A stretch of 64,000 bases of DNA from Alisma plantago-aquatica (lineage: Eukaryota; Streptophyta; Magnoliopsida; Alismatales; Alismataceae), in NCBI GenBank assembly GCA_963693085.1, contig OY856410.1, positions 560,903,906 to 560,967,905 on the forward strand. Reading direction: 5' to 3'. This document shows positions 24,705 to 37,224 of this stretch, in pieces. The notes under the pieces were generated by a model. The model saw only the letters and a program-made list of their open reading frames with translations. It had not been told where the DNA came from and did no database searches. How positions within the stretch are numbered: position 1 is the stretch's first letter; each line of letters begins with the position of its first letter. Made by a program: the position numbers and the translations under genes.

Positions 24705-26629
24705 CCAAACAATAGCTACACCTAAAAATTTCTCACCATGAAACATAAATCTTAATTTCACCTTTCACTTAAACCCTAGACACTTAGTAAGTTGTTCTAC
24801 ATGATTAAAGTTTGACTTAGCCTCTAACATATAACTTAGATGTTTGATAACTAGGTTTAGATAAGTGTGTGAAACCCTTCCCATATAGATCTCATATATA
24901 TTGGGTAGATACACTAGTCTACATCTTGTTCTCACCATTTCACTAGGTGACATGCACTAGAATATCTACTATGTGTGAGACACTCATTTTGTTGATTTGG
25001 TTTTATTTTCCAATCAACTCGAGCCTTAATAGTTTTCTCTGACGTCTACCTTCTCAAAGAAAAACTATAGAATATTTTATTGTATATTTGTAAATATGAA
25101 AATGTGTCCCTCACATAGGAGAGTAGGAGGTGTTCATGCAACATGAGTGAAAGGGAGTGACATCAGTCTAGAATAGAGAGTAGATCTAGATTAGATGTCT
25201 AGAGCCTTATCGGATATGTGACAGTTAGAGTAGATGATTGATTTATATAAGTAGGTGTAATCTTATCTAAGTTTGATCTCTCATGGTATAAGTTTCCTTA
25301 TAAATATTTAAGTTGTACATGAGCTAAACCCAATTTTTGAGATTCTAAGCTAAGTCTTAATGATGAAATTACATTCCCTTTTCTTACTTAAGATGAGAAA
25401 AGTTAAGAAAAAGTTGATTATTCATGATCCTCAAGCTCTTTTACAAGGGAAAACCTCTAGTGTTATGAAAAGATATGTGGTGATCTCTAGAGAGAGTGAA
25501 ACCCACAAGTACAGGGTCATAGAACCTACCCAACAATATATGAAAATATGATATATATGTGAAATTATATGTCCTAAGATGGGTTACTCCTAAGTGGATG
25601 AGTTGAGTCCTTTTGCATGATTCACACTATATGTGAGAGTTGGGTAAAAAAAATGATGGTAGGAAACTCATAATGAGAGTCAATTCTTTTGATTGAGTTG
25701 GGTCCTAGCTTGAGTAACGTATGTCTGTGATTCTCCTCATTAGCTACAAGTGAGATGATATATGAACTCTGGTACTAAGAATAAATTCCTTGAGAATAAT
25801 ATACACTAAATGGTGTTCCTTACTTATCTCCTTCTTGATATATGATGTTGGAAAGATCACTTGAACTATATTGAAGCTTATGTATGAAGAGTCACTCAGA
25901 TAATCTTGACCTAGTATGTTATCCTTCCTTCTACCACATATGTTGTATGTATAAGTTTGAAACCATGAGATTGACTTAGTATAGTCTATTTCCCTCTATA
26001 TCATGCATGAAATATATAAGTTTGTAATCACGAGCTAAAAAAAGAGATATCTTTGGATCATAGCTTACATGATCACAAAATATAGTGTTTAACTTAAATC
26101 CTTATTAATCTATGCTTCTAGTTTGAAGAAAACTCTCCACAATTGAATGAAAACCCTAATATGTAAATGTGGAGACTAGTCCCCTCTAATGATGAAATCT
26201 TGATATGATGTTGATCATAAACCACATCAATCAGGATTAGTATGATGATTCTAGTACATAATGACATGAAATTTCTATATCACCTAACATATGTGAGTAG
26301 GGTGAAAGATGAAACCTTGAGTATAACCTTCTCAACACCATTTGTATGAACAAACCCTAATTCTTAGGGTAATGAGAGATTTAAATCTTAAAATATTAGA
26401 ATGTGATGTTGTGAATAATCTATTAAACGGTGATTCAACCTACATAAAGGTGGGGGAGTATATTTTAGATACTTTGGTATCCAAACAAGACAACTTATGG
26501 TATATCTAGAACTATAATAGACTTGACACCTGGAAGTAGTGCCTTAGAGATACTAGAGACTCGTTGATATCACCTTAAGTATGAGAATTTTGAATTTCAA
26601 GGATGAATTTTTTTAATGTAGGGTGAATT
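24705..26629 (+). mobile_element. Non-coding internal region of element B
   Basis: About 1.9 kb with no gag or pol similarity. The 3' end, AATTTCAAGGATGAA then a T-run and TGTAGGGTGAATT, is the usual pre-LTR tract of plant Ty3 elements. With about 3.16-kb LTRs, B is a second LARD-like family, unrelated in sequence to LARD-1. Confidence 0.7.
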
Positions 26630-28988
26630 TGATGACCCTGATTTCAGGGTTTAATACCCAATATAGTATCTTAAGGTCATAATCTTCCCTTAGTTGGTTT
26701 ATTCCTAGTTGAGGGAATTAGTCATTCAATTATAACTTATTACCACCTCAAGTGTGTGATCTTTGATATCTTTGAGGATAGTAACACCTAAATGAGTTCA
26801 ATCATGATGAGTAGCCTTCAATAGCTGACTGGGGTACTTATGAAACCAAGAGGTCCATTTAGTAAAACAAATGATCAAAGTGTTTGGTATGATAGTATCA
26901 TAAAAAGAATGTTTTTGGACTTTTTGGATCGATAATTGACCATTAATTAAATTGCATTCAAGATTTATACATGCATTTGTAACGTTGTTTAAAGAATTTT
27001 TTTGAATGACCAAATGATTGATTTTGAGTCTCAAACTTTGGTATAAGGTATCTGGAGATGATGATGAACCTTTGCTAAAAAATTTGATGAAGAAATCATG
27101 CTCCTAGAGCATGTTATTCAAGTTTTAAGATATCTTAATTATGTTATATATTGGTTTTAATAACTTTGACTGGTTGTGTTACACATTTGTCATGCAGCCC
27201 ACTACAGTTAGAGGGGCGTAGCTCCAGAATGGATGGAAGATGTGGCTGGATCAAAGCGGTCCAACTATGATCTAGTAGGGGAGAATTTGTCTCCTATCCC
27301 CAATTCTCACAAAGTAATCAACCGCTCAGGCCTCCGACCAACTAGCAAAGCTATGCACATCAAAGAACGTTCATCACGCATTATTGATAGGGCTCAGATA
27401 TTCAAAATCTGGGGAGGAGTTGGATGATGCTTTCATAATCCATTATCATGAAGAGTTTTGGGAGATCGAACCCATTCCTCAAATCCCTTCTCATTTACAT
27501 ATGCATACAATTGAGGAAGAGCTAGGGGTTGGGGAGAGCCAAAGAAAGGGGTTTTCCATCCAAAATCACCACATGAATGTGATCAATAAAATTGACCACT
27601 CAGTAGGCATCAGGTTCTGTGGAGCGACCATGGTGAGATCCTTTGTGGAGCGAAGGTGTGAACCCGTAGAAGTATGATGATGACCTTAAGGATAGGTCTA
27701 TTTGCATCACAACCGTCTTTGTGATTTAAAAGGAAGGAATATGGCCTATAGCTTCAACACACCCCTTTTTGAATTGTCAAGCTCCTTCATTACCCTGTTG
27801 GTAGCGAATTCTATAGAGAGACAAGTCGCAGAAGACCCACCATGGTCAGTGAAGATGGTAGATGTTGGTGATGAAGGCAAAGTTAAAGGTAGATATCGAG
27901 GCATACCTACTCAATTTATGAGATATCTATAAGTTCGTTGAGCCTCTTCAATTCTCTGAGTGAGATTGATTTGAGCTGAAGTGTCACATGTCCATTTTCC
28001 CCCTTTTCTCTTCCTCCTTGTGGCGGTGATGGAGACAACCACCTAGTGGTAGTGGGGCTATCAACTCTATCCAAGGAGCTAAGGCGTCGAAGGGCTTCCT
28101 AGAGTTCTGATGAAGATGAGGTGCCAATCTTTATTTGTAGAAGTTATTAATAGATCATGGATCTCCCTACTAGGATACTAGGAAATAACTGGCTAAAAAT
28201 AGGGGAGCATCATATCGGATTCAGGAGCGTTAAGGGGAGAGGGATAGTAGGAGACAACAAAGTTCGAGGCCTAGTCTTAAACCCAACTAAACCAAGCGAC
28301 CCATGAAGAAACAACCAGTTCACTCTTAACCACACTAGTCCAATGGGAGTTTAGGAGAGGTGGACCAGCCAGTGTAGGACAATCCATGGGTGCCACCTTA
28401 GACAATGGTCCTCACCTCATTAGGTAAATCAACTTTAAATCCCAAAAATACCACTATTCTTAGAAAATAGTTTATAAATAGCTTCCTTGGCCTATAAATC
28501 CCCTCATAATACCCATGAATAAAAAAATACCCTCTTTCATATAAGACTCTTTGGTCAGACTATTTATAATTATTTATAGATGATTTCATGTTATGATGAC
28601 AATGCTCCTTTTTAGGGTTCATTAATTGAAATAAATAGTATCAATATGATATAAAATCTCAAAAAAATTTGGTTTAACCGTAATGATGATTGAAATACAT
28701 TTTTGGACTTTGATATGAATAATTTTCTCCAATACTAGGTCTTTCCCATTAATAAGAAATTCGATGCTTTTAAACTCATTTAATTCTATAAAATAGACCA
28801 ATCATTAAAAAATTATGAAACTTGAACTATAGCTTGCTTCTAACCTCCCGATCTATAGAAAAATATCAAAGACTATTTAGGTCAATTTGATCCTAGGTTT
28901 GGCCTAAACCCAAATATGGACCTAAATACCATTATTAATGGTGAACTTTGTAATAATGATGGTTAATTATTTTTTATCAGGTGATGAT
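26630..28988 (+). repeat. LTR 2 of element B, left part
   Basis: Starts TGATGACCCTGATTTCAGGG. It aligns with 21528-23842 and is cut at ATGAT (28984-28988), the target duplication of element A. It resumes at 46958. The part 26856-28988 is present a third time at 39489-41619. Confidence 0.8.
28492..28499 (+). promoter_or_regulatory. TATA box candidate in B LTR 2
   Basis: CTATAAAT in CCTATAAATCCCC, the equivalent of 23347-23354. A further TTTATAAATAG lies 20 bp upstream. Confidence 0.4.
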
Positions 28989-30606
28989 TGATGCGATGAT
29001 TTTGAGTCACATTTATAGACTTGTTTATTTATGTTTTTATGCATTTATTAGTCATTATGGTGGTTAATATTACATAATTCATCTATTTTGGTCTATGATC
29101 ATTTTCTATGTCAAATCTCCCTTATTTCAGTATGTTGAGTATAAATTATTATAAGAATATGTTTTGTTTCGGCTTATGTGGTTTCATGTTGTAATTTCAG
29201 GAAAAAACAAGTATCTGGTGCTATCGATACCATCGACAGTGGTAGATACCATCGACACGACCACAGGTTGCCAACCGCAAGGAGTATCTTAGAGTCGATA
29301 CTATCGACACAAGAGAGTCGATGGTATCGAGATACCATCAGGTTGCTGGCAAGAAGACAGTCGATACTATCGTCCTTAAAGTTGATACTATCGATACGAG
29401 GAGCTTCAGTGACGGAAAAAGATGAAAGCGACGCCTAAGAGAGTCGATACCATCGACCCTCATCGATGGTATCGAGTTAGCATCAGTCGCGACACAGAAA
29501 AGAAAAGGAGACCAGCCGATACAGTGCAGGGTCAATACTATCGACCCGCGTCGATAGTATCGACACCGTCAAATACAAGTTTGTTTCAGATCGATCCAAA
29601 TACGATGGATGTGATATTTTGGCGACCAAACTCGGTGATTATACCTAATGACGGAGGCCAAGAGAAATCTATCACGTCATTAGTCACTACACACGTCTCG
29701 AGAAGATGTGGAGAGAAGAACGGAGCCCAGAAGCACGCCCCAGCTATTTTGGACTCCGAAGAAGATGTTTTCCACCACCGAAAGGAAGGAGAACGCATAT
29801 TCTACACCAAGGAGCGCTTGGATCTTCTCCGTTCAGGGGTTTCACCACTCAATCATGTTTTTCTCCATGTTTCCCTTTTTCTCTACCATGTTTTGCTCTA
29901 AGATGAACATGTGGGGCTAATCCCATTTGTCTTTAGGACCGGGAGTAGCCCGGGAAATCATTGTATGACAATTTTATCATAGTAATTCATCATTTATCTC
30001 TTAAATCCATGGTATAATTTCATTTTCTCAATTATATTGTTATGCTTGATCACCATAATAATAATCTAATGCCCTTAATTACTTTGAAAGAAGAATTAAT
30101 GGTTGAAAAGAGACGGAATTTACATTAATTGACAAATCCCTTGAACAAGGTGGTGTAAGGTTAATGGTGGATACCGAGAGATCGACTCTAATGCACTTAG
30201 TTTAGGGTATAGGTTGCTACGACGGTGGAACCGACCTAGACATAGGTAGTGAATTGTACCACGACAGTGGGAAATTATGATATCAGGCCACTACCCGGAT
30301 AGAGAGATAAATCTGAGTGACTAAATAGAAATTCATACAATGAAAACCCGCGGTGAAACCGCAATCCTAAAGATTCCCACTTGAATTGATTAAACTAAAC
30401 ATTTAATCGATTGCTTTGTTTTGTTTTATTTTATTTTCTTTTAATTTTACAACAACCTCCAACTTTTTAACCGGTCTAGCTGATTGCGAGTAGTTAGTAG
30501 TAGTCTCCGATAATTCACGTGTCTCTGAGTTCGACTCGGGCCTCACAAAGGCCTATATTACATTGACGCGTACACTTGCGTTTCTACGCACGTAAAAAGC
30601 GTGTCA
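28989..30606 (+). repeat. 5' LTR of element A
   Basis: 1618 bp, TGATGCGATG...GCGTGTCA. Repeated at 41620-43145 plus 46862-46952. It contains the GTCGATAC(C/T)ATCGAC array at 29221-29564 and the intact LINE target TAGTCTCCGATAATT at 30501-30515. No convincing TATA box seen downstream of the array. Confidence 0.9.
29221..29564. repeat. Array of 15-bp inverted motifs in element A LTR
   Basis: About ten copies of GTCGATAC(C/T)ATCGAC or its reverse complement GTCGAT(G/A)GTATCGAC, for example 29294-29308, 29317-29331, 29443-29457 and 29550-29564. Several are paired head to head with 4-6 bp loops (29443-29476, 29531-29564). Units are CpG-rich, and degenerate ones mostly show CG to TG or CA changes. 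The same array occurs in the solo LTR at about 41855-42195. Confidence 0.9.
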
Positions 30607-30612
30607 AGCTTT

Positions 30613-30630
30613 TGGCACCGTTGCCGGGGA
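30613..30630 (+). other. Primer-binding site of element A (tRNA-Asp)
   Basis: TGGCACCGTTGCCGGGGA, one mismatch from the complement of the plant tRNA-Asp 3' end (TGGCGCCGTTGCCGGGGA). It starts seven bases after the LTR. This primer is typical of Athila elements. Confidence 0.9.
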
Positions 30631-30794
30631 CACGGCAATTGTCGGCACTACGAGTGCTGCAAGAAGCCACTCTAGGCCATTTTTTTATTTTTATTATTTT
30701 GAAATCATTTCCAAAAATTTATAGCTTATCTTTTGAATCTTGTAGTTGTCTAGCACAGTACTGAACTTAATTTACCATTTTGCAGGTACTGTGT

Positions 30795-32040
30795 ATGGTG
30801 CAGACGTGTAGTACTGACTACACACAACAGGCACCAGAGGTTCCACTGTCGGGACATGATGACGAGGAAGATTACAATCAAGACCACTTGAAAGAAATAG
30901 ATTCAGAATCTGAACAAGAAGAAATGACAGAGGAACAAACAATATGGGAGAAGATCAAGGCTTCTTCTTCATCTGCTTCAAAAGGGCCACTCAAGAAGCA
31001 GACGATCAACATTCCAACTTACAAGATTGATCCTGCATTAATCAACTTGGTCAAATCGAATGCTTTCCATGGGCTCAAGAATGAAGACCCAGTCACGCAT
31101 ATAAGACAATTTGTGGAGAATTGTGATATGATAAAATTGACAGATTTCCACAAGAGACGCTCTACTTGATGCTTTTCATGAGTTCTCTGGCAGATAATGC
31201 ACGAGAGTGGTTGCACAATCTAGATGATGAATATGTGGAATCCTAGAACCACATGGTGGAGGTTTTCTTTGAAAGGTTCTTCCCGCCCGAGAAGACCAAT
31301 GACATGATAAGGAAGATCCACAACTTCACTCAGAAAGTAGGAGAGACCTACTCTGAGACTTGGGAAAGGTTTCAGATCATGCTAAGGCAGTGCCCGCACC
31401 ACGGGCTTGACAAGGAGACACAGGTCAAGATCTTCTATTTTTCTCTCTCTGAGCATGATAGAAGTAACCTCAATTCCGCAGGCTCATGATTCTTTTTGAA
31501 CAACACAGACACGAGGTGTTGGGAGATCCTTAAGAACATGGCCAAGAAGCAATCTTGGGGCGACAGGGACGCCGTTGAGCATGTTCAAGTAGCAGGGGAG
31601 TCAAAAGTAAACAAGGAGCTGAATGAGAAGATTGACCTTCTCGTGAAGAAACTGCTTGCAAAGGAGGATACAAAATCCGAGGATGAGGCTCAAGTCAAAT
31701 TCATGAGGCAGAAACAAGGTTACATAAATAATGATTACTCATGGGGGAAAGACAAGAAGTTCTCTTGGAAGGATCTGAACAACTTTTTACAGGATCCCGA
31801 TGCAAAACCCCATGCCAGTAGCGGAGGACAAGAGCACAAAGTTGCTCAACCAAGTGATAAAGCAAAATCAAGAATTAATGACTACTTTTGGCCAGCAAAA
31901 AAAGCAATAGGGGGAATTTATGAACCAGTTCGGGCAGACACTGCAGAGCCACGGGGCTCAGATGAGGACAATAGAGACGTCCATGGCCCAAATGGAAGCC
32001 GAGATAGCCAGTCTAAAGAAGCCGACGCACCAAGGTTTTC
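30795..32040 (+). pseudogene. gag: Athila-type gag of element A (frameshifted)
   Basis: Capsid precursor relic. Start chosen at ATG 30795 (MVQTCSTDYTQQAP), just after a TTTTGCAG acceptor-like site. NAFHGLKNEDPVTHIRQFVE is the conserved Athila gag segment. A frameshift near 31165 leads to LYLMLFMSSLADNAREWLHN, then stop 31240-31242 (a tryptophan position), then FFERFFPPEKT and WERFQIMLRQCPHHGL. A further stop at 31487-31489 falls in the GGSFF motif. The frame shifts again near 31920, where MNQFGQTLQSHGAQMRTIET begins the C-terminal part. No CCHC knuckle was recognised. Confidence 0.85.
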
Positions 32041-33515
32041 CGAGTAACACTAATATTCCAGGAGGAAACCAACAGGCGAAGGCCATCTTGCTAAGGAGTG
32101 GCAAGAAGCTGTTAAACCCCAGAGCCGATGAACCAAGCAAACCCCAAGCAGAACTCGAAGGTGAGGCCACTGAGGAGCTGCAAATACCAGTCACAGAATC
32201 AGTTGAGGATAGAGCAGTGGATGCTACTGAAAATCCTATTGCAGATGAGGAGGAGACGCAGAAAAGGACACCATATGTGCCACCCCATCAAAGGGCACAG
32301 GATGTCCCGGTCCCATATCCAAACAGTGCAAAGGCAAGGAAAGTGGATGCCCAGTTTAAAAAGTTTCTAGACAATTTCAGAAAGCTTTCAGTCAACATCC
32401 CATTATTGGAAGCAATTGAGAAAATCCCTTCTTACGGAAAATTTCTGAAACACATCATTTCCAAGAAGAGGAAAATCCCAAATACGGAGGTTGTAGTGCT
32501 TAAGGAGCAGGTGAATGCCTTCATCATGGGCCCATTCCCACCAAAGAGGCAGGATCAGAGCTACTTCAACATCTCATGTTACATTGGGAAAGTGAAGTTT
32601 GGTGAAGCGCTATGTGACTCCGAGGCGAGCATAAACTTGATGCCCCTCTCTACATTTAAGAAGCTGGAATTAAAAGAGTCACGGCCGAGCAACATGACAA
32701 TCCAACTGGAGGACAACCCTGTGGTGAAACCATACGGTATATGTGAAGATGTGTTGGTGAAGATAGATCGTTTCGTATTTCCAGCAGATTTTGTCGTAAT
32801 GGAAATGCAAGATGAACAAGGCAATGAGCTACTACTCGGACGACCCTTCCAAGCTAAAGCTGACATGATACTTGAGATGGGGAGAGGTCGTTTGACCTTG
32901 GGTATTGCTGATGATTGGTTCGAGATGGTCATGCCTTCTAGCACCACGTCATCTAAAGCTAAAGAGCAATGCTACATGGTAAAGCATTTTGATCACAATA
33001 TCTCACTTTGTCTAGGGAAGCCATTATTAGATATGGCTCATGTAATGACCAAGGTGGAAAAAGGGACATTGGCTGTGGACATCATGGAGCAGACCAAGGT
33101 TGTATCCCTTAGCAAAGCTGTAGGTTTTCCAAATGATGAGGAGGAGGACATTTCCCCCTCTAATGAAGAGGAGGCTATAGCGAGTTCGGTTTTCAATGCA
33201 TATCCAGAACTACCACTTGAAGCCTGCTTAGTCAATATCACACATGATTGGATGAGAAGCAAGTCACTATATGAGTGTGCCAAGATGCTTCAGATGTTGT
33301 CGTGCTTCTATGTGAGGCACTATGAAGACTTAGGTGAACTCCCACCACCGCTTCAATCATCCTTAATCAGCCCGCCAGAATTGGAGTTGAAGCCGTTACC
33401 ACCACACTTGAAGTATGCATTTGTGGCTGAGGAAGAAAAGCTGCCCATGATTATATCGGCTTATCTGAGTCTCGAGGAGGAGGACCAACTGCTTATTGTG
33501 TTGAAGAACCACTGA
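31920..33515 (+). pseudogene. pol: Gag C-terminus and aspartic protease of element A
   Basis: Open for 531 codons. Residues 1-70 are gag tail (AKAILLRSGKKL), followed by an acidic linker, then KKFLDNFRKLSVNIPLLEAI, standard in Athila, at about 147-166. The protease lies at about 220-345, with ALCDSEASINLMP at 230-242 and ELLLGRPF after it. Family members have D-L-G-A at the active site; here it is D-S-E-A (233-236), so the essential glycine is lost. The frame ends at TGA 33513-33515, where related proteins have arginine (KHRGAFG). Confidence 0.85.
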
Positions 33516-34487
33516 GGAGCATTCGGGTCGTCGGTTGCAGACATAAAGGGGATCTCCCCTACATTGTACTAGCACAAGATTCGGCTCGAGGAGGGAGCCA
33601 AGCCGGTGATTCAACCACAACGTCAATTAAATCCCAGCATGATGGAGGTTGTCAAAAAGGAGGTGATTAAGCTTCTTTCTGTAGGTATCATCTATGCTAT
33701 TTCTGACTCGATGTGGGTGAGTCCTACGCAGGTAGTCCCTAAAAAGGGGGGAATCACAGTTACCGATAATCTTCTAAATGAACCTGTCACCACCCGCTTG
33801 GTAACCGGGTGGCATGTTTGCATAGATTACCATCGATTGAATGTCGCTATGCTTAAGGATCACTTTCCTCTTCCGTTTATTGATCAAATTTTAGAGCATT
33901 TAGCCGACCGATCACATTTTTGTTTTCTGGATGGCTATTCGGGGTACAATCAGATTTCGATAGATCCTAAGGACCAAGAGAAGTCCACCTTCACTTGTCC
34001 TTATGGAACGTTTGCGTACCGCCGTATGCCTTTTGGGTTATGTAATGCACCGGAGACCTTTCAACGTTGTATGCTTGCCATTTTTTCTGATATGGTAGAA
34101 CGATGTCTAGAGGTTTTTATGGATGATTTCTTTGTTTATGGTGCATCCTTTGATGAGTGCCTTTACAATCTGGATAAGGTCTTGCAACATTGTGAGGACA
34201 CACATTTGGTCCTAAATTGGGAGAAATGCCACATGATGGTGAGCGAAGGAATAGTGCTAGGACATAAAGTGTCTAGCAAAGGTTTGGAGGTAGACCCGGT
34301 AAAAATTGAAGTAATTTCCAAATTTCCCCCACCGAATTCGGTAAAAGGGGTACAGAGTTTCTTAGGTCATGCCGGTTTCTATCGTCATTTTATAAAAGAT
34401 TTTTGTAAAATTGCCAAACCTTTATCTGAGCTTTTAGAAAAGGATGTTGTTTTTGACTTTAATGAAGAATGTCTACATGCGTTCTAA
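33516..34487 (+). pseudogene. pol: Reverse transcriptase of element A
   Basis: Copies genomic RNA into cDNA. After a stop at 33570-33572 (TAG, inside the segment before HKIRLEEGAKP), the frame is open from 33606 for 293 codons. Motifs by residue from 33606: CIDYHRLN 72-79, FLDGYSGYNQI 107-117, MPFGLCNAPETFQ 141-153, catalytic FMDD 171-174, LGHKVS about 218. All catalytic aspartates are kept. One extra T near 34483 (GCGTTC-T-AACGTG) ends the frame at 34487; RNase H continues in the next frame. Confidence 0.9.
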
Positions 34488-35043
34488 CGTGCTTAAGGAA
34501 AAATTGATTTCCGCACCGGTTGTGCAAACACCGGATTGGACTAAGTCATTTGAACTAATGTGTGATGCATCCGATTTCACGGTTGGGGCTGTCTTGGGAC
34601 AACGGGTGGACAATAAACCCGCTGTGATTTTTTATGCATCTAAAACTTTGAATGACGCCCAACTCAATTACATGACTACAGAAAAAGAATTTCTTGCCGT
34701 TGATTTCGCTTTTGAAAAATTTCGACAATATCTAGTTGGATCAAAAGTCATGGTATGGACGGACCACGCAACTATTAAGTATTTGATGGAGAAAAAGGAT
34801 GCCAAACCTAGATTGATTAGGTGGATCTTGCTTTTACAGGAATTTGATATTGAAATCAAGGATAAGGCAGGCATTGAAAATGTGGTCGCGGACCATTTGT
34901 CTAGGTTAGAGAGGGTAGATGAAAAGGATTTACACATACCCATTACCGAGACATTTCCGGACGAACATCTTTTGAAAGTGAAATCGAAAGACCCGTGGTT
35001 TTCTTACATTGTTAGCTATCTTGCTTGCAAAATCATCCCATAG
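34485..35043 (+). pseudogene. pol: RNase H of element A
   Basis: Removes the RNA strand after reverse transcription. The frame (ATG at 34444 by chance overlap) begins to match at [12 protein letters not shown]. Catalytic residues are visible: D in [11 protein letters not shown] in [13 protein letters not shown] in VWTDHAT, then VADHLSRL. It ends at TAG 35041-35043 after KIIP, with a second stop at 35098-35100 (a tryptophan position, CFxDDPILLK) before the integrase zinc finger. Confidence 0.85.
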
Positions 35044-35100
35044 GATTGGACGTACCAAGAGAAGAAGAAAATTTTTCATTCTTTACGTTATTGTTTCTAG

Positions 35101-36282
35101 GATGACCCTATTCTTTTGAAGCAATGCAAACATGGTGTCTTATGTAGGTGTGTACCTGAGGAGGAATATGAAAGTGTTCTTATCCATTGTCACACACTAC
35201 CGATGGGGGGCCACCATGAAAGCTCTCGCACTCCAGCCAAAATACTGGAAAGTGGTCTATACTGGCCTACCTTGTTTAGGGATGCTTATGAGTTTGTGCG
35301 GCAATGTGATTCCTGCCAAAGGGCAGGTAACATTTCGAAAAGACAAGAGATGCCCCTTAATGTATTTCAGGAGGTTGAGGTATTTGACTTTTGGGGTATA
35401 GATTTTATGGGACCCTTTGTGTCCTCAAATTCTAATTTGTACATTCTTTTGGCTATTGATTATGTGTCAAAGTGGGTAGAGGCAATACCCACAAGGACTA
35501 ATGATTCCGCTGTAGTGTGCAGGTTTGTCAAAGAATATATTTTCTGCAGGTTTGGTGTACCAAGGATGATCATAAGTGATGGAGGTACACACTTCTGGAA
35601 TCAAAAGTTCACGGAACTGTTGAGAAATTACGGGGTCAAACACAACATTGGTACCCCGTACCACCCGCAAACTCAAGGACAAGTGGAGGTCTCCAATCGA
35701 GAGGTTAAGAAGATCTTGGAGCGTACTGTGGCTTCCATGAGAAAGAATTGGAGTACTCTACTACCGGATGCGTTGTGGGCATACATGATGACATTCAAGA
35801 CACCTATAGGCACTACACCTTTTAGGTTGGATTATGGTCGGGCCTGTCACTTACCGGTGGAACTGGAGCATAAAGCGCATTGGGCGCTGAGGAAGCTAAA
35901 TATGAGCTATGATGAAGCGGGAAAGAAGAGTTTACTTGAACTCAATGAACTTGATGAGCTGCGAATGAATGCATAAGAAAGCTTACAGATCTACAAGGAG
36001 CGCACAAAGTTGATTCACAATCGCCATATTCAATTGTGTGTTTTCAAGAAAGGAGATCGTGTACTTTTGTTCAACTCCAGGCTGAAGTTGCATCCCTGGA
36101 AGTTGAAATCCCGATGGAGTGGACCATTCACAGTAGAGGAGGTCAGACCACATGGCGCGATCCTGGTACGTGATGGCGAGACCAAATTCCTGGTCAATGG
36201 ACAACAGTTGAAATTATATTTTGGTGAAGATTACACAAGGAAAGTGAATGAGGTCAAACTCATTGCACTTCCGGATGCATGA
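35101..36282 (+). pseudogene. pol: Integrase of element A
   Basis: Inserts cDNA into the genome. Counting from ATG 35116: zinc finger His at HCH 24-26 and GGHH 31-34, CDSC 64-67; core D96 (WGIDFMGPF), D155 (ISDGGTHF), E191 (GQVEVSNRE), an intact DD35E spacing. A TAA at 35974-35976 (tyrosine position in DAYE) interrupts the C-terminus. The frame resumes to 36282 with FKKGDRVLLFNSRLKLHPWK and KSRWSGPFTVEEV, the usual Athila C-terminal fold. No chromodomain follows. Confidence 0.9.
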
Positions 36283-36458
36283 TGAGCTTCCTGTCTTCTA
36301 GCCTAAGACGTTAAATAAGGGTGCTTGTTGGGAGGCAACCCAACCATCGGTAGTGTAGTTTAGTTTCTTTCACATTCGTACTTTGGTTTGTTTTGACTTT
36401 GTTTTTAGTGTAAAAAAGGTACCGTGATCATTTGGGTAATGTGAAGGACTGAGGCAGA
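36283..36458 (+). other. Post-pol untranslated segment of element A
   Basis: Contains TTGGGAGGCAACCC (about 36330), a hallmark found just after pol in Athila-type elements. No gene. Confidence 0.6.
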
Positions 36459-37012
36459 GTCAATACCATCGACCCTTGTGTCGATGGTATCGACCAGGGT
36501 ACAGGTTGGCGACTGCATAAATCGCTCTGCGTCGATACCATCGAAGGCCTCATCGATGGTATCGACACACCAACAGGTTGATCGCAAAGTCGAGGTCGAT
36601 AGTATCGACATGCAAGTCGATACCATTGAGATCTCTGAAGATTTTCAGAAGAAATTGTCTAAGTGAAGTCGATACCATTGACATTCCTATCGATGGTATC
36701 GAACCAGTTATAGGCAGAAAGCGGCAGCCGGGCCTCGCGAGGGTGTTTCCCTAACCATAGGTTGATACTATCGACTTGCGTCGATAGTATCGACGTGACA
36801 CGTCACCGATCCGCGAGAGGAGATCAAAGGCGATCACAACAACCAGAGAGTCGATCCGGGGGACGGGTCGATACCATCGACACCTGTCGATAGTATCGAC
36901 ACGTCAGCGATCCGGGCCCCCACATCCAGCCATCGACAACCATCGATACCAGCGGCAGTACAGATTGTACCATGTGAGTCGATACCATCGACCCGCATCG
37001 ATGGTATCAACG
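36459..37012. repeat. Inverted-motif array between integrase and ORF3 of element A
   Basis: About fourteen copies of the LTR motif GTCGATAC(C/T)ATCGAC, mostly as head-to-head pairs with 4-8 bp loops: 36459-36494, 36531-36566, 36668-36703, 36761-36794, 36867-36900, 36978-37011, and one reversed pair 36595-36630. Pair starts are 64-111 bp apart. The filler sequence between pairs is not recognisably repeated. The array stops about 25 bp before a TATA box. Confidence 0.95.
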
Positions 37013-37037
37013 GGCATACAGCAGCTCCGACCACACC

Positions 37038-37046
37038 TATATATGA
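37038..37046 (+). promoter_or_regulatory. Candidate internal promoter (TATA) upstream of ORF3
   Basis: TATATATGA in CACCTATATATGAGAAGG, about 185 bp before the ORF3 start and just after the inverted-motif array. A start near 37070 would give a leader of about 155 bp containing at least one upstream ATG (37062). Function is inferred from composition and position only. Confidence 0.45.
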
Positions 37047-37224
37047 GAAGGATTGTCGTCAGATGACATCACAACTCCAGAGCAATTCTTCTCCACCTGT
37101 GCCGAGTGTATTCCAAAGCAATCCGAGCCCGACGACGAGCATCCAGGAGCACGTTCTTCATCGAGCGGAGATTTTCTTCTCCGACCTGCACTGAGCTCCT
37201 TCTTCTCTTTTTTCTTCTTCGACA

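Noticed and set aside
29178..29901. ORFs within the element A LTR (29178-29438, 29422-29901 and equivalents at 41795-42531)
   Set aside because: They span the inverted-motif array and LTR sequence, overlap in several frames on both strands, and show no domain.
30758..30790. Splice acceptor (TTTTGCAG) before the element A gag start, and similar before the D gag
   Set aside because: The motif is suggestive, but no matching donor could be defined and no transcript data are available, so no intron was annotated.
36459..37012. CRISPR-like array
   Set aside because: Units are 15-bp near-palindromes in paired opposite orientation with irregular spacing in a plant retrotransposon. There are no uniform spacers and no cas genes.
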